A stretch of DNA of 64,000 nt from Ascarosepion bandense (taxonomy: Eukaryota > Mollusca > Cephalopoda > Sepiida > Sepiidae). Position numbers and translations under genes: made by a program. Of this stretch, positions 55,790 through 64,000 are shown piece by piece (positions within the stretch are counted from its first letter, which is position 1; each line of letters starts with the position of its first letter). The notes beneath the pieces are model-generated. The model saw nothing but the letters and a program-made list of their open reading frames with translations, made no database searches and was not told the origin of the DNA. The stretch lies in the NCBI GenBank assembly GCA_037127315.1, contig JBBBDQ010000310.1, positions 5,830,001 through 5,894,000 on the forward strand, read 5' to 3'.

Positions 55790-56250
55790 AAGAGCTGTGT
55801 TTGTAAGAATCATTTTGACATTTCCTTACGAGCTAGACAGTCAGTAACCTCTTCAATGAGCTTATCAGAACAGTTTACAGCAAAACCAGGTCCCCAAACA
55901 CAATTGGAATTGTTGTTTTAATGTGCCACATACTTGACGTTTCCACTTGAAGATCTTGCACGTTGATCTTTGTTTTGAAGATCTTCAAAACTACATTGCA
56001 GTCTGCACGAACTGGCATGTTAAGAAGCAAGCACCTTCTGTTTTTGTGATCTTTGATTACTATGTTTGGGTGATTAACTTTGATTGTTTGGTCTGTGTGC
56101 ATTGAAAAATTCCAGAAAATTGTTTCAGATTTTACATATGTAACGTAGTCTGGATGGTGATCGTATTAATTTTTCTGCATTTTCCTTCCCACAAACGTTG
56201 CTGATTTCCCAGTGCAGAGCTTGGCCCATCCTGCTAATGCTTAGTTTTAT
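55790..56250 (-). pseudogene. LINE C-terminal domain, fourth family
   Basis: Minus-strand frames read SRMGQALHWEISNVCGKENA (~56190), then HTDQTIKVNHPNIVIKDHKN (56040-56100), RRCLLLNMPVRADCNVV and KINVQDLQVETSSMWHIKTT (55905-55970). It matches the widespread LINE tail with T-D-x-x-I-x-x-N-x-P-D-I-V-x-K-D and C-L-L-I-D-x-x-V-P. The Asp of PDIV is Asn here and the Asp of LLID is Asn, so two acidic residues are lost. The PDIV...K pattern could be a PD-(D/E)xK-like nuclease, but that is inference. Confidence 0.7.
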
Positions 56251-56262
56251 ATTCGATGGAAC

Positions 56263-56305
<43 letters not shown>

Positions 56306-56366
56306 GTAGTAGTAGTAGTAGTAGTAGTAATAGGATTATTATTATTATTAGTAGTAGTAGTAGCAG
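56263..56366. repeat. ATT and AGT microsatellite mosaic
   Basis: ATT tract 56263-56305, AGT tract 56306-56330, ATT 56335-56349, AGT 56350-56365. Confidence 0.95.
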
Positions 56367-57770
56367 TAAAGTAATAAATTTAAGAATTAGAGAAAAACAA
56401 TAAAAATTCTTGCAATAAAAAATTATCGATCTTTCATCTTTGTGGATTAATGACTATGCTTTTTATTGATACTGGACATTTGAATAATTCCACTTATATT
56501 TCAATCATCACGCACTCACATAAAATGCATAAACCAGTGGTCATGCATGAGCCAATGTTTAAACTAAGATTACAACGATTTCATTTCTCTTGACTAGTTA
56601 GCTGGTGTTGTAGTCTGCCTCTCTGGTTTTAAAAAAGTGTAGGTGAGCAAACCTTGATTTTACTTAATGTTTACGTATACTTTATTGTAAGCAATTTTAA
56701 AAGACATTTTGGAGGTACCACCCAGTCTTTGAAACTGAAATGAGAAATTCATCTACACTGTAGATTTACAAACCTCTCATTTTAATTGTAACACTCCCTT
56801 TAGACTCTACAGAGTGTTGAAAATTTTAAATCAGGGGTCCTAAACAGCGGCGGTAAGCATTATGGTTATATTACGACCACACAAGAAAGCATCAGTGTTC
56901 ATAGCAGTTAAAATTTAGGCATTAAGGTGATTTAACGTGGCAAGTCACAAAATTTTATATACTTTTTGCCGATATATTTACAGTTTTATTAAGATATTTC
57001 AAATTTTGATGCAGTCGCTCTATGTGAAAAGAGCAAAAAATGTAAATTCTGGCAGATTCTCTGATTTTTAGCCGGTTCTGTGATAGTCGCTTAACTCTTC
57101 CGGTCGGAATTTTCTTCCGGTGACTAGTGATGCAACAAAGCGCAAACAAATGTCATTTTTTTGCATAACGTCTACTTTTTTGCTAGTGCAAATCTAACAT
57201 GATTGCACTCGCTCGCGCAAATATTTGTTACTGAAAAAATTTAAGAACTGGTTTAAATGTTGAGAAAGAGAAATTGAAATGAAACAATGGATTATAAGTA
57301 TAAATCTTTAATTTATATAGGATTTCGAGGAATCTTTAATATACGATTTTTATTTTTTTGAATAAATACCCAATTTTATGGTTTGTATGAAATAGTTGAC
57401 GGTTTTATTCTAATTGGGTAGAATGGTTTGAAATTGCCCAAAGGAATCTGATGCATAAGACAATGAGTAAGATGATGATTTCAAAAAGGATTCCACAAAC
57501 GTACGGAAAGGCAAGTAATAAGAATTATCCATCTTTAGCACCAGAGTTCGGAATAAATGTCATATTTAAAACTGAATAGAAAATTATGATGTAAAGTGTT
57601 CTAAAACGTTTAAAACTCACCATCAAACAACTTCTTATATTTTCTGCGAATTACTAAGATTAAGTTTAACTGTTTTAATAGTCTTATTTCGGTGTTGCTA
57701 ATTTACGGTAATATATATATTTCTATTACCCCTCATTTTTCATGCATGTTCTTTTGACATAATTTGTTGC
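56367..57770. other. 1.4 kb without recognisable features
   Basis: AT-rich, no sustained ORF. Confidence 0.5.
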
Positions 57771-57835
57771 AATCATTTCACCCCCAGCAAAGCGATAATA
57801 CCACTAGGACGCAGGGTGTACATGTAGCTTCTTGC
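57771..57835 (-). mobile_element. CR1/jockey-like LINE 3' terminus, solo
   Basis: AATCATTTCACCCCCAGCAA and GGACGCAGGGTGTACATG match the conserved 3' end. The body is absent. Confidence 0.65.
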
Positions 57836-58594
57836 TAGTATGAGAGGGATTCTAACCCTTATCTTGTAGGTCGGTCGTTTATATAACTTAGCGGGTTGTG
57901 TGTTTTTCATAAGTTCAGTTGTGTTAAATTCATTGATTATGTTGATGCACCCACAGACAACGTTTGAGATCCTAATAGGTTCTTTTAAAATCATTTTCTA
58001 CGTTATCTCACCGGTCTCATAGAACTTTTGCCGCTCTTAGGAGGCAATTAATACGAAAGTTTTTTTAGGGTGAACACATTATATATTGGCGTCAGATCAA
58101 CTCATCATAGATTAAATGTTCCAGATGTACATTACATTCAATTCAAATGTCTGGTGTGAATTACATACTACACAGGACGGGCGTCAAAATAAATCTATCT
58201 CCGATAACATTTATGCATAGTTGGGACGAATTCACCAATTGTGGGCGAAAATTGATAACAAAGAATTCTCATAGCAACAATTCCATTTCAAAAATATAAA
58301 CGATTGAACATTTGTTTTGCACTTTATAACAAATACTGAAAAAGTTGAAATTGAGATGAATTGGCATCCCCAGGGTGTGATTTGTAAAGGATATTTAAAG
58401 AACGGTTTGTTATAAAAATAAAATATGATTTATTAAATAACCTTAAAGACCCTATTTAAATATACTCCACTGAGTATAACCCTACATAGGCCAACAACTA
58501 GAAAATAAATCAATAAAGACCTTAAGACCCAAGGAGTTATTGAGCGAGAGAGAATATGACAAAAACATTATTAAGGAGAGAGAATAATAAAAAA
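57836..58594. other. No gene recognised
   Basis: AT-rich, no partner. Confidence 0.45.
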
Positions 58595-59310
58595 AACAGG
58601 AATTAAGAGGGCAGAAAATAACGATTGGTATTGCATTTAAAATTTTGAAGGACAAAGAAGCAAGAAGCTGAAAGATAATTTCGCAAGCGAGACGTTCGAT
58701 AGAAGGAACTGTTAGGATAAAACTTACAGTTACATTTAGCGATTTCAAATGTAAAATGATGAAACATTTTTGCCAATCTACGACTGCACGAGCGCTGTGA
58801 TGCAGTGGATATCGACTCCGAACGGGAGAGTGAAGTTCGAATTTGAGTTGAATTTGTTGCATTCACTTACGCGCAAATACCCTCGTGACTCATCTCTTCT
58901 CCCTCCAGCTACGGGTTAAAAAGCAAGGCAGGCTGGGTTATATAGCTCTGTTTGTCAGCAATATAATGGCAACCTAGTGCAGGAAAATATTTTTCTAAGT
59001 CCGTCATATCTCGAGAGAGACATGATCGTTCAAGCGTGTATCACATATGGCACTTAGATGACTGACCACTACACTAGTTTAGGTATCAATAAGAAAAGTT
59101 CATCAGAATAATTTGCATGAAAATATTTATAAAAAAGTTACACTACGGCGCTGATGCCAATAAGCTTGCAATAACGTTGCACATTCTGCTTTGTGTTTTT
59201 TTAAAAAGCTCAAAATATGTAGCAGAAGCACCAGACTAGATGCAGTGTCAATATTCAAATAATGGACAAATGGTAGGCTTATAAATATGTAAAATAGATA
59301 CTGGTAAGAA
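58595..59310 (-). mobile_element. CR1/jockey-like LINE fragment split by a SINE
   Basis: 58595-58789 and 59066-59310 read as consecutive segments of the LINE tail on the minus strand (for example FYRTSRLRNYLSASCF at 58660-58710). The SINE fills the gap. Confidence 0.7.
58790..59065 (+). mobile_element. tRNA-derived SINE inserted in a LINE
   Basis: Complete head (GCTGTGATGCAGTGGATATC) and end (ATGGCACTTAGATGACTGA). A short deletion around CCCTCGTGACTCATCTC removes the GGGAAAGGTATTAATCC part. Confidence 0.88.
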
Positions 59311-59370
59311 AAATTACCCACACAGTGAACAAATGTTCCAAGAAGCAGACCTAGCAATTGATTGGATATC

Positions 59371-59671
59371 AGTCAGTTAAGTCCCATACATAATACACGC
59401 TTTGAGCGATCATCTCTCGAAAGTGACATGACTCACATAGCACAAGATTACCCCGCAAATTGGGATTCCATTGCTTTCTGCGGTAGACTGGTTTCCAGCC
59501 AAGTATATAGAACCCAATCTGTCCTATTATTTAACCCCCAACCGGAGGAAAGAGAAGGATTTCCGAAAGTTTATGCGAGCGTAAGTGAATGCAATGAATA
59601 CAACAGGAATTCGAACTCGGCTCACCGATTTGTCTTTCCGAATCGATATCTAGTGCACCACAACGCACATC
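59371..59671 (-). mobile_element. tRNA-derived SINE, near full length
   Basis: Both ends are present, from AGTCAGTTAAGTCCCATAC to CACCACAACGCACAT on the plus strand. The B-box region AATTCGAACTCGG is intact. Confidence 0.92.
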
Positions 59672-59864
59672 TGCGACTGGATATTATCTTTTCATTTCAT
59701 GTTAGCCGAAAACGTTAGTCCGAGAAAGCGCAATGAATCACTCTCTGAAGGTTAGCATCAGCGTTGATTGGAAAGCTTTAAATTTAAGAACTCATTCCGA
59801 AAATAAAAGATTATGACGTAAAGATTTTAGATCTCAGTCTGTTCTTGTCTGTTCTTGTCTGTTC

Positions 59865-59865
<1 letters not shown>

Positions 59866-59926
<61 letters not shown>
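59866..59926. repeat. TATC microsatellite with CTGTTCTTGT lead-in
   Basis: TATC tract 59868-59926, preceded by three TCTGTTCTTGT-like units (59836-59868). Confidence 0.95.
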
Positions 59927-59928
<2 letters not shown>

Positions 59929-60321
59929 TGCGAGTGAGTGTAATAGATGTTCGCAGACATATTTTATTATTATGTTTATTTTCTTGATTAATGATAATGT
60001 TGGTGAATACGTTTTTGTCTCATCAACAATGCCAAGTCACCGTCTTTCGGTTTTTTAGTTTTTCGAGAATTCTATGCCACTGAAAACCTATTCACCAACA
60101 TCAAAGAATCAATAGACATAGCAATAAAAAATGCTTTCAAACAACCATGACTCTATGCCTCAGAAACTAACACAAAAATATTCATTGGCTTTCTGCTCTC
60201 TTTCTCACTTTCCATCTTTCTCTCTCACACACACACTCTCTCCATGTATGCCACAAAATTCTTCCATCAACTTGGCAGGGCGCAGATGGTTACCTCCCGT
60301 TCAAAATGTAATCAAAAGTAG

Positions 60322-61023
60322 ATATGACATCATCATCACTGCGATACTGATTACCAGCCAAGTGGTTTTAATGTTGGGGAACAGATGATAGTCAGATGAA
60401 AAGAATAGAAAGGGTGATCAATCATTTCAACGCCGCGGTCATGAAAGACTTGAGCGTTGGAGTATTGCCCTAATGAAAGAAAACCCCAATAGTCAATAAC
60501 GACATTGTCTTTCACATCCCCCAAAAGTATCACCATTCATGATGATGAAACGACATTGGCCTTTTGTAGAACAGGTGAAGAGTGATATTTCCACTGCATT
60601 GATTGTCTCTGGCTCTGGCTCTAGGTCATGAACCCTACACTCATTTTGGTTTAGAAAACGTTCAACAAAATCAGCTGGATCTTCCTAAAACAATGTCACA
60701 TTTTCCCGTGATGATGTTAGTTTGGTGCGCTTTTGATCAGGTGTCTGAAGACTTGAAACACCTTCTGCAGAATATTCTCAACTCTCTCACAGGATATGAT
60801 AATAGAATTAGCTATCTGATTTAGCCCATATTATGACATCCAGCAAAATGTGGTGAACACGATCAATGTTTTCCTCGGTGGGGGCAGTTGCAGGACGTCC
60901 ATACGTAGTATCATCTTCAAAAGTCTCCTTGCTAAATTCAACTGCCAACTGATAGGTAGATAGATAAATAGATCTGGACGTTATGTACATAGCAATCAGC
61001 GTGGTCTGAAGATCATTTGGCAC
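60322..61023 (-). pseudogene. mariner-like transposase relic, copy 2
   Basis: This is a more readable copy of the 12.6-13.3 kb relic. Minus-strand blocks in order are DDTTYGRPATAPTEENIDRV (~60860-60920, the GRPS...ENV linker after the HTH), ENILQKVFQVFRHL (~60755), RFLNQNECRVHDLE (~60610-60650), KANVVS (~60560) and VKDNVVIDYWGFLSLGQYSN (~60470-60520). These are followed by VFHDRGVEMIDHPFYSFHL (~60390-60440, in place of HPPYSPDL) and SPTLKPLG. Of the catalytic acids only weak remnants remain. Frameshifts are frequent. Confidence 0.7.
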
Positions 61024-61069
61024 GTAAAGTGTTGAATCTTAAATTGACATCGCACTGTCTCTTTATATA

Positions 61070-61583
61070 AGCTTATTTATAAATGGAACTTTGTCTGTGT
61101 GTGGGTCTGTGTGTGTGTGTATCCGTTACCTATAGTCTCCAAAACGGCTGAACCGATTTTCTTGAAAATTTACACAGTTGTACTATAAGCGTTTGCGAGT
61201 GTTCTTAGCTAGGTTTTGTGTCGATGTACCTCGGATAAATATCGAATACCGATGATCGAAAAAATCGGGTTATAGAAGGAGTGGTCCGATTTTAATCAAA
61301 TTTGATACACTCATAGACAAAGGCATAAGAAACGATATTCAGAAGTTTCAAGGTTGCAGTTCTTACAATAGTGCAGAAAATTGATAATATATATATATAA
61401 GGCAAGATGTTTGTGTGTTTGTCTGTTTATCTGTCTGTATGTTCTTTATGCAAATCCATAATTTTTATCCGATTCACACCAAAATTCACACAAATATTCT
61501 TTAGACTAAATCTGAGCTCCAGGACCATGTATTAGTTTTAAAGCTTTCATTACACTCGAGCAACGCCCGGCTATACTGCTAGT
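61070..61583 (+). mobile_element. Helitron-like non-autonomous repeat, copy A
   Basis: It begins near CTTATTTATAAATGGAACTT and ends GCAACGCCCGGCTATACTGC followed by TAGT. It shares GGCTGAACCGATTTTCTTGA, GTTCTTAGCTAGGTTTTGTG and GCAAGATGTTTGTGTG with copy B. The terminal CTAGT after a GC-rich segment is the kind of 3' end expected of Helitrons, but no RepHel protein is present. Confidence 0.5.
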
Positions 61584-61723
61584 AGAGTATATAGCAAACA
61601 TTATAAGATTTAACTTCCATGAACATCGAGTGGACTTATATTTGAATCTCTTAAAACTGTCAGTTCGTAACATGCAACTGATAATTGCATGACATAAAAC
61701 TCTTAGTCATGTAAGGTAATATG

Positions 61724-61724
61724 T

Positions 61725-61771
<47 letters not shown>

Positions 61772-61772
61772 A
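61724..61772. repeat. TATC microsatellite
   Basis: Uninterrupted tetranucleotide tract. Confidence 0.95.
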
Positions 61773-61926
61773 TTTATGACAAAAATTGATTAGCAATGAT
61801 TACATATTATATAATTGTAGTTAATCAGTTTTTGGTCATAAATAAATTAGAACAGTAAACAGTTGTATTAAAAAGATAAACATATAGATTTTAGAACGTC
61901 TTAATATTTTCCATTTGGAAACCAAT

Positions 61927-61962
<36 letters not shown>
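61927..61962. repeat. GT microsatellite
   Basis: It abuts the MITE that begins at 61969. Confidence 0.95.
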
Positions 61963-61963
<1 letters not shown>

Positions 61964-61968
61964 TTTTT

Positions 61969-62187
61969 GTGGAGAAGTCTTTCACTTAGCTGAGCGCAGT
62001 TATTTTAGTCCTGCCGACTTTTGAAGTTTCGAAAACATATTACAATTATGTCCTCACTCTTCATCGTTATTTGCTTTTACTGCTCAAAGTAAAAGTAAAC
62101 CCCCCAAAGTAAATAAACCTGAAGAGTAATAGCAAATATCCTGAAGAGGAAAATAACACTGCTCAGCTAAGTGACAAACTTCTCCGC
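61969..62187. mobile_element. TIR-bearing MITE-like element
   Basis: GTGGAGAAGTCTTTCACTTA (continuing GCTGAGC) at the left is the inverted repeat of GCTCAGCTAAGTGACAAACT (continuing TCTCCGC) at the right, with 3 mismatches in 27. About 165 bp lie between. It is related to the interrupted repeat around the LTR unit (17142-17160). Confidence 0.7.
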
Positions 62188-62240
62188 TTTAACACTGTCA
62201 AGTCTCTGTCCTTATCTGGATATCGAGCACTTTATGACTA

Positions 62241-62977
62241 AACTTATTTATAAATGGCACTTTGTCTGTGTGTGTGTGACTGTGTGTGTGTGTATGTGTG
62301 TGTGTGTGTCTTTTACCTATAGACTCCGAAACGGCTGAACCGATTTTCTTGAAAATTTACACAGTTATACTATAAGAGTCTGCGAGTGTTCTTAGCTAGG
62401 TTTTGTGTCGAGGAACCTCAGATAAATGTCGAAAATCGATAATCGGAAAAATCGGGTTATAGAAGGGGTGGCCCGATTTTAATCAAATTTGATACACTCA
62501 GAGACAAAGACATAAGAAACGATATTCAGAAGTTTCAAGGTTGCAGTTCTTACAATAGTGCAGAAAATTGATAATATATATATATATAAAAGGCAAGATG
62601 TTTGTGTGGGTGCCTGTTTATCTGCCTGTATGTCTGTATTTTTTTCAGCCCTTTTACTTTAGTTTTTGCTTCGGGTTTGGCTCTAAGTAGGTATAATTTT
62701 AGTTCTTAGTCTCAGCCATGATACCATTTACTCAGAGGACTTATTTAGCCTTCAAAATTCAGTTTACGACGAAAAAAACTTATTTGATACCATACCAGGA
62801 AATCAAAATTTGACTTACATCCATTCATTTGTTTTCAGTCTACGGTTTCGCTTTAACTGGAAACAACTATTGTTTTTTAGTCTTTCGTGGCAACATCCAT
62901 AGAGTCTGAGCTCCAGGACCATGGATTAGTTTTAAATCTTTCATTACACCGGAGCAACGCCAGGCTATACTGCTAGT
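62241..62977 (+). mobile_element. Helitron-like non-autonomous repeat, copy B
   Basis: Over 300 bp at its 5' side it is about 90-95% identical to copy A by eye. A ~200 bp segment in the middle (62640-62890) is absent from copy A; the same CTGAGCTCCAGGACCATG and CTGCTAGTA ends follow. Confidence 0.5.
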
Positions 62978-62981
62978 AATC

Positions 62982-63139
62982 ATATAATTAAATTTGTTTT
63001 TTAATTAAAAATACATTGTGGCACGGAAGTTACTGTTTCGATATTTCTACCTAGTCATGAGAAAATGTTGGATCATAGTTGTAAAATCTCGAAACAGAAA
63101 TTTCCGTGTTGCAATGTATTTTTAATTAAAAAACAAATG

Positions 63140-63149
<10 letters not shown>
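62982..63149. mobile_element. Hairpin MITE with ~65 bp terminal inverted repeats
   Basis: ATATAATTAAATTTGTTTTT through the ACATTGTGGCACGGAAGTTA block pairs with its mirror ending GTAATTATAT over about 65 bp with about 8 mismatches. The loop is ~35 bp. It sits 4 bp after the end of Helitron-like copy B and is followed by an AT microsatellite. Confidence 0.85.
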
Positions 63150-63209
<60 letters not shown>

Positions 63210-63222
63210 CGTGTGTGTGTAT
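63145..63222. repeat. AT then GT microsatellite
   Basis: AT tract 63145-63192, GT tract 63193-63222. Confidence 0.95.
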
Positions 63223-63974
63223 GTTTGTCTGTGAGTGAGTGGGCGTGCTTTACTTTACAAACTAAATTGAAGCTCTAGGAAATCAAGTGTGGCCAGGAGC
63301 TTTTATAAAAGAATAATGTAGAAAGAACAATAATAAATGAGATGAAAATACGTTCAATGAGGGGCTGTATGAATAGGAAAGAAATTTGAATAAGCACAAA
63401 ATAAAATAAAAAAAGCAGAATTTCATCTTATGGGCAAATCAGTGTAGTTGGAAAGGAAGGTAAATGAAATAAGAAAGATATATGTGGCTAAGAAGGTAAA
63501 AAAGAAATATTGACGAAGGAATTTTTGCAAAGTAGGAACTGAATGAGTTTAAAACCAACCAGCAAATCCTACATAGAATTTCTGAAAGCTCTTTCCTCCT
63601 AAAAAATGTTTCGGAGAATATATTGTTAGTATTCACCGTAAGAATTTGTTATTACACGAATATTCTATTTGGTTTCTCTGCAGCATCCTTATTGAAAGAA
63701 AGAATGAATTCAAAGTGACTGATATTGATAAACCAACCGCCTGATAACGATCATGTAAGCAGGCTATTTGGCATCAGAATACAGTGTGTGGACATAATTC
63801 GTATTAACATTTAGAAATCTGATAAAAACATGAGTGTAGGTTTTTAGCTTCAAAAGCGTTACGAAATATTTTCCATTTTATCGCAAACAAAGCCGCTACG
63901 TTCTCACATCGCAAACATTTCCTGGGCTTAGCTGGGGTCAAATCAAGCCAGGAATTTTTTTTGTATTCTAATAA
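63223..63974. other. No gene recognised
   Basis: AT-rich, no ORF of note. Confidence 0.45.
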
Positions 63975-64000
63975 TTTTCTTTCTTTCTTTCTTTCTTTCT
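63975..64000. repeat. CTTT microsatellite at window edge
   Basis: The tract runs to the last base, so its length is unknown. Confidence 0.9.

Noticed and set aside
813..64000. Possible CRISPR array in tandem repeats
   Set aside because: The repeats are simple microsatellites or a minisatellite without regular unique spacers, and the DNA is eukaryotic.

Overview
This 64 kb window looks like non-coding, repeat-dense DNA from an animal with a large genome, most likely a cephalopod and probably an octopus. That identification is inferred from the overall texture: high A+T, long AT, CA, TATC and AAT microsatellites, many copies of one ~300 bp tRNA-derived SINE (octopus tRNA-derived SINEs are known from published work), and decayed CR1/jockey-like, RTE-like, mariner and K02A2.6-type Gypsy elements. 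I found no convincing host protein-coding gene, no rRNA gene, no intact tRNA gene and no CRISPR array. Nearly everything that can be read as protein belongs to a mobile element, and almost all of it is broken.

Layout. 0-9 kb: fragments of a CR1/jockey-like LINE (1-200 minus, 1940-2095 minus, 2660-2757 plus, and the long degenerate copy 4400-6200 plus), an inverted pair of a four-member repeat family, and a gag-like zinc-knuckle pseudogene (8320-9130 minus). 9-14 kb: a foldback around an AT tract, two SINEs, many microsatellites and a mariner relic (12598-13282 minus). 14.4-17.1 kb: a young-looking LTR unit with two ~434 bp LTRs of about 99% identity, a 4 bp target duplication, no gag or pol, apparent splice signals and a single 112-residue membrane-protein ORF. 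This is the most interesting object in the window. 17-28 kb: a 125 bp palindrome, a second mariner subfamily (19690-20385 plus), LINE tails of at least two further clades, and SINEs. 28-40 kb: SINEs, the best-preserved LINE (31242-32258 minus, 259-codon open frame, poly(A) tail), and LINE nested in LINE at 39-40 kb. 40-48 kb: AT-rich filler, short repeats, and a minisatellite split by a SINE that is itself split by a LINE (44656-46205). 48.1-53.5 kb: a nearly full-length but dead Ty3/Gypsy element whose 5' LTR carries a 606 bp chimeric insertion with a 17 bp target duplication. 54-64 kb: a LINE C-terminal fragment of another clade, a LINE split by a SINE, a mariner relic, two Helitron-like repeats, and two TIR/hairpin MITEs.

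How the parts relate. The window is a stratified record of insertions rather than a set of cooperating genes. Nesting gives relative ages: minisatellite before SINE before LINE near 45 kb; MITE before LTR unit at 14.4 kb; Gypsy before LINE/SINE chimera at 48.2 kb; LINE before SINE at 58.8 kb. The two parts with coding potential that could still matter are the membrane-protein ORF of the LTR unit and the 259-codon LINE reverse-transcriptase tail. All identifications are by eye from translated motifs; no database search was run.
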